DNA from: CANLDA01 sp964021645
GTDB lineage: Bacteria > Pseudomonadota > Alphaproteobacteria > Rhodobacterales > Rhodobacteraceae
Length of the DNA stretch: 52,933 nucleotides
Assembly (NCBI GenBank): GCA_964021645.1
Contig: CAXIAD010000009.1
Span: 1 to 52,933 of the forward strand
Reading direction: 5' to 3'
Each line of letters opens with the position of its first letter. The first letter of the stretch is position 1. The position numbers were made by a program, and so were the translations under genes. Under the pieces are notes generated by a model, which saw only the letters and a program-made list of their open reading frames with translations, did not search any database and was not told the origin of the DNA. Positions 34,033-43,521 of the stretch are shown here, piece by piece.

Positions 34033-34878
34033 ATGTGTGCGCAGACAAACGTCGCGCCTATCATCATTAAAAGGAAAAAGGTCATTAGCGGTGGCGGGCA
34101 TCATGGTGGTGCTTGGAAGGTGGCGTATGCCGACTTCGTAACTGCGATGATGGCATTCTTTTTATTGATGTGGCTATTAAACGCGACAACAGAACAACAA
34201 CGAAAAGGTATTGCTGACTATTTCACGCCAACAGTTCCGATCAATCGGATTTCTGGTGGTGGTGATGGGATGTTTGGCGGGGATTCTGTCTTCAGCGAAA
34301 ACACCTTGGCAAAAAACGGGTCAGGCGGCCTAGCAGCGCTTAAAGGCCTTCCCAGTAGCGAGCTTGGCACACGTCAAGACGACCCGACCTCAGCAACTGA
34401 CGAGGCGGTCGAGGGGCAATATGGCGTCGTTCAGGATTTCCTGATTGGTGGCGGCGGCGAAAGCCTTGTTTCGGATAATTCCATGAAACACGTGTTAACC
34501 CGTGTCACGGATGAGGGGCTGGTCATTGAGATTTTTGACCTTGAAACCCTCCCCCTATTTGCCGAAGGCGGCGATAGTCCTCAGCAAAGCTTGGTTGATC
34601 TTACACGGATGATTTCACAAGCAATACAACTGGTTAGCAATGAAGTGGCGGTCGAGGCTCATACCCGATCAGAGCCGATCGTCATTGCTGACAATCAGGT
34701 GTGGGGCCTGTCGTCGTCGCGGGCTGACCGTGTGCGTCTATTGCTAGAAGGTCAGGGAATCGACACGCAACGCATTGCGCGGGTCACTGGCCACGCGGAT
34801 CGTGAGTTGGCAAATCCCAACCCGCTAAGTGTGCGAAACAATCGGCTAGAGATCATATTGCTGCGCTCGGACCAGTAA
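34033..34878 (+). CDS. motB: Flagellar motor stator protein MotB
   Basis: MotB forms the stator with MotA and anchors it to peptidoglycan. The protein (281 residues from ATG 34033) has the single membrane helix with the proton-carrying aspartate D34 in AYADFVTAMMAFFLLMWLL. A linker and an OmpA-like C-terminal domain follow (VEAHTRSEPIVIADNQVWGLSSSRADRVRLLLEGQGI, then RNNRLEIILLR). Starts at 34006 (TTG) are possible, but the ATG at 34033 has GGTGGTGG in front. motA is not adjacent, so the stator pair is encoded apart. Confidence 0.9.
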   Translation: MCAQTNVAPIIIKRKKVISGGGHHGGAWKVAYADFVTAMMAFFLLMWLLNATTEQQRKGIADYFTPTVPINRISGGGDGMFGGDSVFSENTLAKNGSGGLAALKGLPSSELGTRQDDPTSATDEAVEGQYGVVQDFLIGGGGESLVSDNSMKHVLTRVTDEGLVIEIFDLETLPLFAEGGDSPQQSLVDLTRMISQAIQLVSNEVAVEAHTRSEPIVIADNQVWGLSSSRADRVRLLLEGQGIDTQRIARVTGHADRELANPNPLSVRNNRLEIILLRSDQ

Positions 34879-34901
34879 GCAATTAGATCGAATTTTAAAT
34901 G

Positions 34902-34916
34902 TTAGCGCGCTGTTAA
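34902..34916 (+). promoter_or_regulatory. CtrA-like box (TTAG-N7-TTAA) upstream of flgE
   Basis: TTAG and TTAA are separated by exactly seven bases in the short space between motB and flgE, 58 bases before the flgE start. One base differs from the CtrA consensus. It could give flgE-flgK-flgL-flgI a promoter of its own. Confidence 0.35.
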
Positions 34917-34973
34917 GTGCCCGGGCCTTATCTGTTGCTTCGAAATCAGTCGATGCAGCAGAAAGGCGTATTT

Positions 34974-36284
34974 ATGACAATTTCTTCTTCGCTTAACGCA
35001 GGGGTGGCCGGCCTATCCGCAAACGCAACGCGATTGGCCGCCATCTCTGACAACATCGCGAACTCTGCCACATTCGGCTATAAACGAATGGAAGCAGATT
35101 TTCACTCGATGGTTATTTCCAGCACAGGTGGCACATATTCAGCAGGGGGTGTCAGATCGACAACCCAGCGGTTGATTGACCAACGCGGCCCCTTGGTTTC
35201 CACCTCCAACGCCACTGATCTCGCGGTGCGTGGTCGTGGGATGTTGCCAGTGGCGCGCGCCTCAGAGGTGGACGTTGGGAACGGCAGCAATCAAATGTTG
35301 CTCACAACAACCGGATCATTCAGGACGGATGCAAACGGATATTTGGCGTCGCAATCGGGGTTGGTATTGATGGGCTGGCCCGCCAATGCAGACGGCACAA
35401 TGCCCGCATTCCCTCGCGACACAAGCGAGGGCTTGGAGCCAATCCAAATCAACGTGAACCAGTTTACCGGTGAACCTACGACCTCAATGTCACTGGGCGT
35501 CAACCTTCCAGCGACAGACACAGAGGCTGGCAAAACCGGCGACGCACAGGAACTTTCGGTAGAATACTTCGATAACCTCGGCCGCTCCGAAAGCATGAAT
35601 ATTGATTTCACCCCCACGGTTCCAGCTACAGGCACGTCAAACGAATGGACAATGACCATTAGCGATACGGCATCCGGGGGCACGCCCATCGGCGAATATA
35701 CCCTGACTTTCGCCGATAGCAGGGCCTCGGGCGGCACGTTATTGTCGGTTGCCTCGGTCGGTGGGTCGGCGGGCGGCACCTATGACCCCTCCTCCGGTAC
35801 GGTCATTGTAAATGTCGCCGGTGGGCCGATGGAAATCAATATCGGCGAATTGGGGGCCAGTGATGGTCTGACACAGTTGTCAGACAGCTTTGCACCGCTC
35901 CAGATCTCCAAAGATGGCTCGCCCGTTGGCAACATGACCTCGGTTGAGGTTGATGCAAATGGCTTTGTTCACGCCTTCTTTGATACCGGTATTACCCGGA
36001 CGATTTATCAGGTGCCTCTAGTTGACCTGCCAAACCCCAATGGGATGGTCGCGCTGGATCAGCAAACCTATCTACCCTCGCCTGACAGCGGATCATATTT
36101 CCTCTGGAATGCCGGGGATGGGCCGACAGGTGACGTCGTCGCCTTCGCACGCGAGGAATCCTCGACCGATGTCGCGGGGGAGCTAACAGATATGATCCAA
36201 ACCCAACGGGCCTATAGCTCTAATGCCAAAGTCATCCAAACCGTGGATGAAATGCTTCAAGAAACCACCAATATCAAACGATAA
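34974..36284 (+). CDS. flgE: Flagellar hook protein FlgE
   Basis: Structural subunit of the hook, exported and assembled under the FlgD cap. The 436-residue protein begins SSSLNAGVAGLSANATRLAAISDNIANSATFGYKRMEADF, the Flg_bb_rod pattern, and ends TDMIQTQRAYSSNAKVIQTVDEML, the axial C-terminal motif. The centre carries the FlgE D1/D2 domains. The ATG at 34974 (with GAAAGGCG ahead) is preferred to an in-frame start at 34917. Confidence 0.93.
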   Translation: MTISSSLNAGVAGLSANATRLAAISDNIANSATFGYKRMEADFHSMVISSTGGTYSAGGVRSTTQRLIDQRGPLVSTSNATDLAVRGRGMLPVARASEVDVGNGSNQMLLTTTGSFRTDANGYLASQSGLVLMGWPANADGTMPAFPRDTSEGLEPIQINVNQFTGEPTTSMSLGVNLPATDTEAGKTGDAQELSVEYFDNLGRSESMNIDFTPTVPATGTSNEWTMTISDTASGGTPIGEYTLTFADSRASGGTLLSVASVGGSAGGTYDPSSGTVIVNVAGGPMEINIGELGASDGLTQLSDSFAPLQISKDGSPVGNMTSVEVDANGFVHAFFDTGITRTIYQVPLVDLPNPNGMVALDQQTYLPSPDSGSYFLWNAGDGPTGDVVAFAREESSTDVAGELTDMIQTQRAYSSNAKVIQTVDEMLQETTNIKR

Positions 36285-36327
36285 ATCTAGGTTTCATGTA
36301 ATCGTATCAACACTGTAAGGATGAATC

Positions 36328-37782
36328 ATGACCGTCAGTAGTGCATTATCAAATGCTCTTTCCGGGTTAACTGCCGCCACTCGCGCGGCAGAGACTGTCT
36401 CTTCGAATCTCGCCAACACTTTAACCGAGGGTTATGGCCGAAGAGAGGTCGATTTGTTGGCGCGATCTGATGGCACCGCTGGTGGCGTAAGGGTAATTGG
36501 GGTCAATCGGATAATTAGCGAGGGGGTGATTTCAGATCGTCGCCTCGCTGACGCCGAGCTTAGCAATTCTTCCGCCGTGGCAGATTTTCACGTCAACCTG
36601 GAATCCCTGTTGGGCAACCCGGAAGACGGCCATTCTCTATCTGCTCAGATTTCATCCTTCGAAGACAGCTTGATTTCGGCCGCAAGCCGGCCGGAATCAC
36701 AAGAAAGACTTCAACTCGTTTCTTACCGCGCTGCCGACGTCAGCAGTACCTTTAACTCAGCTTCGGACGGCATTCAGCACATGCGCGAAAAGGCTGACAC
36801 CAACATTGGCACTATGGTTGATCGGCTGAATGAGCTGCTCCAACAGGCCAAAGATTTAAATCAAAAAATCATAGGCGTTAGCAACCAAGGTAAAAGCACC
36901 GCATCTTTGCAGGATCATCGTCAACAGGTCATAGATGGCATCGCAGAGCTTGTTTCCGTGCGCCAAGTTCCCAGAAATCACGGTGCCGTCGCGCTCTACA
37001 CCACCGGCGGGGCGATTTTGCTGGATGGCAGCGCAGCAGAACTGGCCTTCACAACCACCAACGTCATTATGCCCCATATGACAGAGGATGCGGGGCTTTT
37101 GTCTGGGCTAACAATCAACGATGTCCCCGTGCGAACCGGCTCGGATAATGGCGTACTACGGGGTGGCGCAATCAGCGCTCAATTCGAAATTCGCGATGAA
37201 CTAGCCGTCAAGGCGCAAGACCGTCTGGATAGCGTTGCCAGAGATTTCATAGAACGGTTTCAGGATCCCGCCACGGACCCCACTCTTGCGATTGGGGATG
37301 CGGGCATGTTCACAGATTCCGGCCTTGCATTTGATAGCGCCGACGAAGTTGGCATTTCCGGGCGGCTCCAATTAAACACATTGGTGGATACAAACGGGGC
37401 AAATGAAATCTGGCGCCTGCGCGACGGGCTGAATGCCACATCCGCAGGCAACCTTGGCAACTCCACTTTATTACAAAGCCTTTCGGGTGCATTGACCCGT
37501 ACCAAGGTGCCCGCCTCGGGTGGTTTTGGCGGCGGTGCTTTGACCGCCCACTCGATGACATCCAACTTTCTGTCAAAAACTGCCGGTGATCGTTTGAACA
37601 GTGATCAAACCGTCACCTATGCAACCACACGACAGTCAAATCTCAGGACACTTGAACTTCAGGATGGCGTTGATTCCGATCAAGAGCTGCAAAAGCTACT
37701 GATCATCGAACAAACCTATGCGGCAAACGCCCGCGTCATCCAAACCGTTGATGAAATGATGCAAGCATTGTTGAGGATCTGA
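36328..37782 (+). CDS. flgK: Flagellar hook-associated protein FlgK (HAP1)
   Basis: First hook-filament junction protein. The 484-residue protein has ALSGLTAATRAAETVSSNLANTLTEGYGRREVDLL at the N-terminus and LLIIEQTYAANARVIQTVDEMMQAL at the C-terminus, both diagnostic of FlgK. AAGGATG precedes the ATG. It follows flgE and is one base from flgL; its likely chaperone (flgN-like) is in the other flagellar block. Confidence 0.93.
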   Translation: MTVSSALSNALSGLTAATRAAETVSSNLANTLTEGYGRREVDLLARSDGTAGGVRVIGVNRIISEGVISDRRLADAELSNSSAVADFHVNLESLLGNPEDGHSLSAQISSFEDSLISAASRPESQERLQLVSYRAADVSSTFNSASDGIQHMREKADTNIGTMVDRLNELLQQAKDLNQKIIGVSNQGKSTASLQDHRQQVIDGIAELVSVRQVPRNHGAVALYTTGGAILLDGSAAELAFTTTNVIMPHMTEDAGLLSGLTINDVPVRTGSDNGVLRGGAISAQFEIRDELAVKAQDRLDSVARDFIERFQDPATDPTLAIGDAGMFTDSGLAFDSADEVGISGRLQLNTLVDTNGANEIWRLRDGLNATSAGNLGNSTLLQSLSGALTRTKVPASGGFGGGALTAHSMTSNFLSKTAGDRLNSDQTVTYATTRQSNLRTLELQDGVDSDQELQKLLIIEQTYAANARVIQTVDEMMQALLRI

Positions 37783-37783
37783 T

Positions 37784-38791
37784 ATGAACACCACTGGCGT
37801 AGGCGATCTAGCACAACATTTGACACTTCGTCGTCAAAACACAGATTTGAAACAACAACTTAACGTATTGGGAGATGAGCTTGCCTCGGGCAGGGCATCG
37901 GATCTAGCCGCGGCTCTTCAGGGCGATTATTCTTATTTTGCTGATGTGGAACGCTCGCTCAGCATCAACAACAGCTATAAAAATTCCATCGACGAGGCTG
38001 TCTTGTTTACATCAACAATGCAGACCACGCTGGACCGGATACAAACAGTATCGGCAGGCCTTGGTTCTGATGTGTTAACGGCGGCAGCCTCCAATTCCGC
38101 CGTTTCCTTTGGCGCTGTTTCGCTAGGTGCACAGGAGGATTTGCGTGCCTTGGTGTCCTCCCTGAATACCAGCGTGGCCGGGCGCAGCCTATTTGGCGGC
38201 ACGGCAACCGATACCGCGCCTCTCATGTTGGCGGATGACATGCTTGATGAATTGCGCACTGCCGTTTCCGGCCTAACCGATGCAACGTCCATTCAGACGG
38301 TGGTCGACGATTGGTTTAACGCCCCCGGCGGCGGATTTGAAACCCTCGGATATCAGGGGTCCGACACGAATCTTTCCCCATTCCAGCTTGCGCAGGATGA
38401 GACCGTGCAATTTGATCTACGCGCCGATAGCGCGGAAATTCGCGATCTCCTGCAACAAACCGCAATGGCAGCTCTAGCAGGGGACAGTGGTCTTGGTTTG
38501 GCTGCTGACGTTCAACGCTTTCTGTTTTTGGACGCTGGCACCGCATTGATGGGAACGCAGGCGGGCATCACGGAAACCCGCGCGGGCCTCGGATTTGTTG
38601 AGGAGCGTATCGAGGAATCCTTGGTTCGAAACTCAGCGACAAAATCCAGTCTGGAAATCGCAAAATCAAACATGGTGGGCGTCGATCCATTTGAGACAGC
38701 GACACGGTTGCAAAACGTCCAATCACAGCTCGAAAGCCTATACATCGTAACGGCGCGTCTATCCCGCCTGTCACTGGCGGATTATATCTGA
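37784..38791 (+). CDS. flgL: Flagellar hook-associated protein FlgL (HAP3)
   Basis: Second hook-filament junction protein, related to flagellin. The 335-residue protein has TLRRQNTDLKQQLNVLGDELASGRASDLAAAL at the start, a flagellin-like D0/D1 pattern, and ends AISKLQNVQSQLESLYIVTARLSRLSLADYI-like helix packing. Its stop overlaps the flgI start (TGATG). Confidence 0.9.
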   Translation: MNTTGVGDLAQHLTLRRQNTDLKQQLNVLGDELASGRASDLAAALQGDYSYFADVERSLSINNSYKNSIDEAVLFTSTMQTTLDRIQTVSAGLGSDVLTAAASNSAVSFGAVSLGAQEDLRALVSSLNTSVAGRSLFGGTATDTAPLMLADDMLDELRTAVSGLTDATSIQTVVDDWFNAPGGGFETLGYQGSDTNLSPFQLAQDETVQFDLRADSAEIRDLLQQTAMAALAGDSGLGLAADVQRFLFLDAGTALMGTQAGITETRAGLGFVEERIEESLVRNSATKSSLEIAKSNMVGVDPFETATRLQNVQSQLESLYIVTARLSRLSLADYI

Positions 38792-39906
38792 TGACCTACT
38801 CACATGCTAAACTGATCTGCGTATTTCTTCTCGCTAATTTGCTGCCCTCTATCGCTATGTCCAATCAAATCAGGATCAAGGATTTGGTTGAATTTGACGG
38901 CGTCAGGGGGAATGATTTGATCGGATATGGTTTGGTTGTTGGCCTGAACGGCACCGGCGACGGACTGCGAAACGCCCCCTTTACCGAGGAGATCATGTCA
39001 AACATCCTCGAACGTCTTGGCGTCAATGTAACGGGTGAGCAATTCCGTCCCAAGAATGTTGCCGCTGTGTTTGTGACATCGGAATTACCCCCTTTTGCAC
39101 GGGCAGGAGGGCGCATTGATGTCACTGTCTCCGCGATCGGAGATGCCAAAAGCCTTTTGGGAGGGACGCTCATTATGACCCCTCTGAACGCCGCCGATGG
39201 TGATATTTACGCCGTGGCTCAGGGAACAGTTATCGCTGGGGGCGTCTCTGCCGAGGGAGAGGCCGGGGGCGTCATACAGGGCGTGCCAACATCGGGCGTT
39301 ATTCCCGCAGGCGCACGGATCGAACGTGAAATTGACTTTGATTTCAGAACATTATCCAGCTTGCGCTTGGCCCTACGAGAACCCGACTTCACAACAGCAG
39401 GCCGGATTGAGCGTGCAATTAACAAAGAATTCGGCAAGCGAGTTGCCCTGATGCTTGATTCAGGCACCGTGCAGCTAGATGTGGTTGCAACCTCGATGCG
39501 CTCCCCGGCACATGCGCTTGGGCGGATCGAAAACATCTCAGTGCGCCCTGAGCGTAAAGCCCGCGTCGTGGTGGATCAGCGATCTGGTACAATTGTCATG
39601 GGCGAGGATGTGCGCATCTCACGTGTCGCGGTTTCACAGGGCAACCTGACCCTGCGTATTCAAGAAGCCCCCCTTGCCGTGCAGCCAAACCCGTTTTCAG
39701 ATGGCGAAACTGTCGTAGTGCCCAGAACCAATGCACAAATCACCGAAGAGGAGGGCATTGGCCTTGCCGAAGTTCCCGCAGGCACATCGCTAAGTGAGGT
39801 GATCGCCGGCCTGAATGCTTTGGGTGTTTCACCGCGCGATATGATCGACATCCTCAAAAGCATTAAGGCAGCAGGTGCCCTACACGCAGAGTTTGTGGTG
39901 CGTTAA
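38791..39906 (+). CDS. flgI: Flagellar P-ring protein FlgI
   Basis: Periplasmic bushing ring around the rod. The 371-residue protein has a signal peptide (cleavage near SIAMS) followed by the strongly conserved IRIKDLVEFDGVRGNDLIGYGLVVGLNGTGDGLRN. The C-terminus contains LNALGVSPRDMIDILKSIKAAGALHAEFVVR. Its chaperone FlgA is encoded about 11.5 kb upstream in the other flagellar block. It is the last gene of the second flagellar operon; the convergent glycosyltransferase gene ends 9 bases later. Confidence 0.95.
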   Translation: MTYSHAKLICVFLLANLLPSIAMSNQIRIKDLVEFDGVRGNDLIGYGLVVGLNGTGDGLRNAPFTEEIMSNILERLGVNVTGEQFRPKNVAAVFVTSELPPFARAGGRIDVTVSAIGDAKSLLGGTLIMTPLNAADGDIYAVAQGTVIAGGVSAEGEAGGVIQGVPTSGVIPAGARIEREIDFDFRTLSSLRLALREPDFTTAGRIERAINKEFGKRVALMLDSGTVQLDVVATSMRSPAHALGRIENISVRPERKARVVVDQRSGTIVMGEDVRISRVAVSQGNLTLRIQEAPLAVQPNPFSDGETVVVPRTNAQITEEEGIGLAEVPAGTSLSEVIAGLNALGVSPRDMIDILKSIKAAGALHAEFVVR

Positions 39907-39915
39907 CGCGCAACA

Positions 39916-40593
39916 CTATCGGCGGTATCGATCTGACAAATCGGACGCCGAGGCCCCGAGGAAATACTGCACCAGAATACTCAAATTGCGCGCGCCTCGC
40001 TTAAACCAGCCTGCCTTTTGATACCGTATCGCGCCTGTTGTCACCTCCATGGGTAACATCTGTAGACGCCCTGACAATCGCCTTGCGATGGCCACGTCCT
40101 CCATCAGCGGCACATCCTCATATCCGCCAATATCATGATAGGTTTGGGCCGAAATCAATAATCCCTGATCCCCGTATGGCAGCCCGAGCAGACGCGACCG
40201 TAGGTTCGCCCAACCCGCAACCCATCGCGGCGCAAATCCCCTTGCATCAAACCGTAACCGGCCATACCCCACGCGATCACTGTCAAAATGCGCGGCCACA
40301 ACATCGCTCCATCCGATGGGCAACCGCGAATCCGCATGCAGAAACAAAAACCACACCCCCTGCGCCGCCTCACCACCGCGTCGCAATTGCCCGCCCCTTG
40401 AGGCAGCTCCAGAAACAACCACAGCTCCGGCGCCTTCTGCGATCCGCACCGTGGCATCCGATGACCCTCCGTCAGACACGATCACCTCGCGGATAATCCC
40501 CGCTCGCAACCCCTCCACCAATGCCTCAAGACATCCGGGCAACTCCCCTTGGGCATTCAACGTCGGGATAACCACCGATAGCGGCGCACGCAT
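39916..40593 (-). CDS. Family 2 glycosyltransferase of the TIGR04283 type
   Basis: The 225-residue GT-A fold protein begins LSVVIPTLNAQGELPGCLEAL and has the VSDGGSSDATVRIA nucleotide-sugar motif (about 38-52). The LFLHADSRLP block carries the metal-binding aspartate region and GGYEDVPLMEDVAIARRL the acceptor-side acids; this combination is characteristic of the TIGR04283 group, some of which are linked to arsenosugar synthesis. No partner genes of that pathway (TIGR04282 or arsenic genes) are near, so the product is unknown. It is convergent with flgI and divergent from the ygfZ-type gene. Confidence 0.82.
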   Translation of the reverse strand: MRAPLSVVIPTLNAQGELPGCLEALVEGLRAGIIREVIVSDGGSSDATVRIAEGAGAVVVSGAASRGGQLRRGGEAAQGVWFLFLHADSRLPIGWSDVVAAHFDSDRVGYGRLRFDARGFAPRWVAGWANLRSRLLGLPYGDQGLLISAQTYHDIGGYEDVPLMEDVAIARRLSGRLQMLPMEVTTGAIRYQKAGWFKRGARNLSILVQYFLGASASDLSDRYRR

Positions 40594-40665
40594 TTATCTC
40601 TCCTACCCTGTTGTAAGGCTGCCAGCTCTCTATATTACAGAGAGGCGCATGAACAGGACACCACT

Positions 40666-41406
40666 ATGACACAGCCACGCACATGTCTTTTGATTACCGG
40701 GCAAGACGCCGACAGCTTTTTGCAGGGCCTGATCACCAACGACATCAATAAACTTGATCAGGGTATGATTTACGCTGCCATCCTGACCCCTCAGGGAAAA
40801 TATCTCGCGGATTTTTTCCTGTCGCGCCACGGACAAGACGTGCTGATGGACATTGACACATCCCTTGCCGCAAATCTGACCCAACGCCTGACCATGTATA
40901 AATTGCGGGCCGATGTCGCGATCACCCCGATTGATCTGAACATGCACCGCGGTATTGATGCCACCCCACCAGATGGCTTTGCCGATCCGCGCCACCCCGC
41001 TCTTGGCTGGCGCGCCTATCGTGACACACCTCAAACACCCGATGATACCAATTGGCCCGCCCTACAGGTCGCCCACTGCGTGCCTCAAACCGGCGTGGAA
41101 CTCACGCCAGACAGCTATATTCTTGAGGTCGGGTTCGAGCGCCTCAATGGCGTTGATTTCCGCAAGGGATGCTATGTCGGCCAAGAGGTGACCGCACGCA
41201 TGAAACACAAAACCCAGCTGCGCAAAGGCCTAACCACCGTCACGGTTAACGGGCCGGCAACACCCGGCACGCCCATCACCGCAGATGGCAAACCTGTCGG
41301 CACATTGCACACCCGCGCAGGTGATAGGGCCATCGCCTATCTGCGGTTTGATCGTGCGGGTGCGGCGATGATGGCCGGTGATGCCAATGTGATCTGGAAC
41401 AGCTAA
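40666..41406 (+). CDS. ygfZ: Folate-binding protein YgfZ family (GcvT-like, iron-sulfur maintenance)
   Basis: The 246-residue protein has the hallmark KGCYVGQEVTARMKH motif (K167-H181, cysteine C169), which defines YgfZ. It is a GcvT homologue that binds folate and supports repair or maturation of some iron-sulfur enzymes rather than glycine cleavage. The SFLQGLITNDINKLDQG opening also matches. Having it about 8 kb from gcvT is a coincidence of family, not an operon. It is shorter than E. coli YgfZ (326) but within the alphaproteobacterial range. Confidence 0.9.
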   Translation: MTQPRTCLLITGQDADSFLQGLITNDINKLDQGMIYAAILTPQGKYLADFFLSRHGQDVLMDIDTSLAANLTQRLTMYKLRADVAITPIDLNMHRGIDATPPDGFADPRHPALGWRAYRDTPQTPDDTNWPALQVAHCVPQTGVELTPDSYILEVGFERLNGVDFRKGCYVGQEVTARMKHKTQLRKGLTTVTVNGPATPGTPITADGKPVGTLHTRAGDRAIAYLRFDRAGAAMMAGDANVIWNS

Positions 41407-41431
41407 ACCACGCCAAAACCCGCGCACGCCC

Positions 41432-41704
41432 CTACACAATCAGACATCCGGGCCGCCCTTCTCGGGTCAACTGGCGCGCCCGGTGCCACCCTTCTAGATC
41501 CATCTGCCGTTGCAATTCCTTTTTCGCAGGGCTGGTTTTACACAGCTCCTCAAGCGCCAAAAAATCCTCTGACGTGACCAATGCCGCGACGAACCTGTCG
41601 CGCTTGGTGATCATAAACCGCATCTGCTCATACCGCGAACGCATCAACAATTCCGCGAAATCCCGACGCACCTCTGACGCTGTAACAAACTCCTGATTGA
41701 ACAT
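41432..41704 (-). CDS. Orphan Phd/YefM-like antitoxin-type protein
   Basis: The 90-residue protein follows the Phd/YefM plan: VTASEVRRDFAELLMR (DNA-binding half) then MITKRDRFVAALVTSEDFLALEEL, the antitoxin beta-hairpin and helix. Such proteins usually precede a toxin gene such as a RelE or Doc family member. Neither the 25 bases downstream nor the 191 bases upstream encode one, so it stands alone. Either the toxin was lost, or it acts as a stand-alone DNA-binding protein. AGAGGCAG precedes the ATG. The gene is convergent with ygfZ. Confidence 0.65.
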   Translation of the reverse strand: MFNQEFVTASEVRRDFAELLMRSRYEQMRFMITKRDRFVAALVTSEDFLALEELCKTSPAKKELQRQMDLEGWHRARQLTREGRPGCLIV

Positions 41705-41895
41705 AATCTGCCTCTGATATCTTTTGCCCGGCCTTCAAACTGCGCCAAAATGGTTAACCTTGCGATGCCGATGCGTACGCAACAGCCACAATGAAAATGA
41801 GGTCATAGCGCAATAATGCATTGTTTGATTTAGTCAGGTGCCGATGCCATCCATTGATTAGGCCCTAGGCTCAATTGAAAACAGACAGGTTCGAC

Positions 41896-43503
41896 ATGGC
41901 GGCAGATACTTTCGATTATGTAATCATCGGCGCGGGTTCTGCGGGTTGCGTCTTGGCCAATCGGCTAAGTGAAAACCCGCAAAACCGCGTTCTGCTGATC
42001 GAGGCGGGCGGAACAGATCGCAAATTCTGGATCAAAGTTCCCCTCGGCTACGCGATGACATTTTCTGACCCCAAGGTGAATTGGTGCTATTCCGCCGCAC
42101 CGGATAAGGGGTTGAACGACCGCAGTATTTACTGGCCACGCGGTCGGGTCATAGGCGGCTCTAGCTCGATCAATGCAATGGCTTATTTGCGTGGATTGCC
42201 GCATGATTTCGATGATTGGGAGCGCGCAGGCGCAACAGGTTGGAACTGGAACTCCGTCAAACAAGGCTATGACGCGCTTGAAACCTCCACCTCACCCAGG
42301 CAGGCAAATCGCGGCACCGGCCCGGTTATCGTCAGCGATCTTAGCCAGCAAATGCATCCCTTTGCGCAGAATTTCCTAACAGCCGGACAGGAACTCGGCT
42401 GGCCGATATCGGATGATTTGAACGGTGATAACAATGAGGGCCTGACCCTGGTGCGCAGTACTGTACAAGCGGGGCGGCGGTGGTCCTCGGCGGATGCGTT
42501 CTTGCGCCCAGCGCGCAAGCGGTCAAACCTGCGGGTGATCACCAACGCTTTGGTCGAGAAACTGACCCTTGATCAGGGGCGCGTCACCGGGCTGACCTAC
42601 CTTATTGGCGATACCCGCCACACCATCACCGCCACTCACGAGGTGATCCTTAGCGCGGGCGCCATCAACTCCCCTCAATTGCTACAGCTTTCGGGCATTG
42701 GCCCCGCCGCCTTACTAAAGCGGCACGGCGTCACCGTTACACATGATCTGCCAGAGGTCGGTCAGGGCATGCAGGATCACCTCGCCGTTTCGCATTTCTT
42801 TAGCGCGACACAACCGACCCTAAACAACAAACTAGGCAACCCCATCGGACAGCTCCTAGCGGGCATTCGGTATGTGCTGACAAAATCCGGCCCCCTGTCT
42901 GTTCCTGTCAATCATTGCAGCGGTTTTGTGCGGTCAGGTGACGACGTTGCCGCCCCAGATATCCAGATGTATTGCAATCCGGCATCCTATCTGATTGATG
43001 GTAAGGGCAAGGCAAAAATCGACCCTAAAGCAGGGTTTTTACTATGTGCACAGCCCAGCCGTCCGACCAGTCGGGGCCATGTTGAGATCACCTCAAACGA
43101 CCCAAGACAGGCGCCCGTCATTCAACCGAATTCTCTATCGACCACCGCAGATCGCGATACGGCCATCCGCGCAGGCCGCTTGATTCAACAGCTCGCCCAG
43201 ACACCAACCATCCGCAGCCTAACCAAGCACCGCCAAGATCCGGATGTTATCCCCATGGATGACGCGGCACTGCTGGAAAATTTCCGCGCCCGCGCCGCAA
43301 CGGTTTTTCATCCCACATGTACCTGCCGCATGGGAAATGACGCCACAGATTCGGTGCTAGATTCCCGATTACGCGTGCACGGGGTGGCGGGTTTACGGGT
43401 CGTCGACGCCTCCGCCTTTCCCAATATCACCTCCGGCAATACAAATGCGCCCACCCTAATGCTGGCCGCACGTGCTGCTGATCTCATCTTACAAGACGCC
43501 TGA
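41896..43503 (+). CDS. GMC-family FAD oxidoreductase (choline/alcohol dehydrogenase-like)
   Basis: The enzyme (535 residues from ATG 41896) oxidises an alcohol to an aldehyde or ketone using FAD. GAGSAGCVLANRLSENPQNRVLLIEAGG is the FAD Rossmann motif. GGSSSINAMAYLRG and AGAINSPQLLQLSGIGP are the two GMC signatures. HPTCTCRMGNDATDSVLDSRLRVHGVAGLRVVDASAFPNI carries the active-site histidine region, with a late asparagine in NTNAPTLM. A TTG start at 41875 is possible. It begins the run GMC, enolase-superfamily protein and aldehyde dehydrogenase, 18 bases from the next gene. The natural alcohol is unknown; choline itself is only one option. Confidence 0.85.
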   Translation: MAADTFDYVIIGAGSAGCVLANRLSENPQNRVLLIEAGGTDRKFWIKVPLGYAMTFSDPKVNWCYSAAPDKGLNDRSIYWPRGRVIGGSSSINAMAYLRGLPHDFDDWERAGATGWNWNSVKQGYDALETSTSPRQANRGTGPVIVSDLSQQMHPFAQNFLTAGQELGWPISDDLNGDNNEGLTLVRSTVQAGRRWSSADAFLRPARKRSNLRVITNALVEKLTLDQGRVTGLTYLIGDTRHTITATHEVILSAGAINSPQLLQLSGIGPAALLKRHGVTVTHDLPEVGQGMQDHLAVSHFFSATQPTLNNKLGNPIGQLLAGIRYVLTKSGPLSVPVNHCSGFVRSGDDVAAPDIQMYCNPASYLIDGKGKAKIDPKAGFLLCAQPSRPTSRGHVEITSNDPRQAPVIQPNSLSTTADRDTAIRAGRLIQQLAQTPTIRSLTKHRQDPDVIPMDDAALLENFRARAATVFHPTCTCRMGNDATDSVLDSRLRVHGVAGLRVVDASAFPNITSGNTNAPTLMLAARAADLILQDA

Positions 43504-43521
43504 TCCAATAGGAGCAAACAA

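Noticed and set aside
40666..41406. ygfZ gene as a second gcvT
   Set aside because: It carries the KGCYVGQE motif specific to YgfZ and lacks GcvT length and C-terminal domain.
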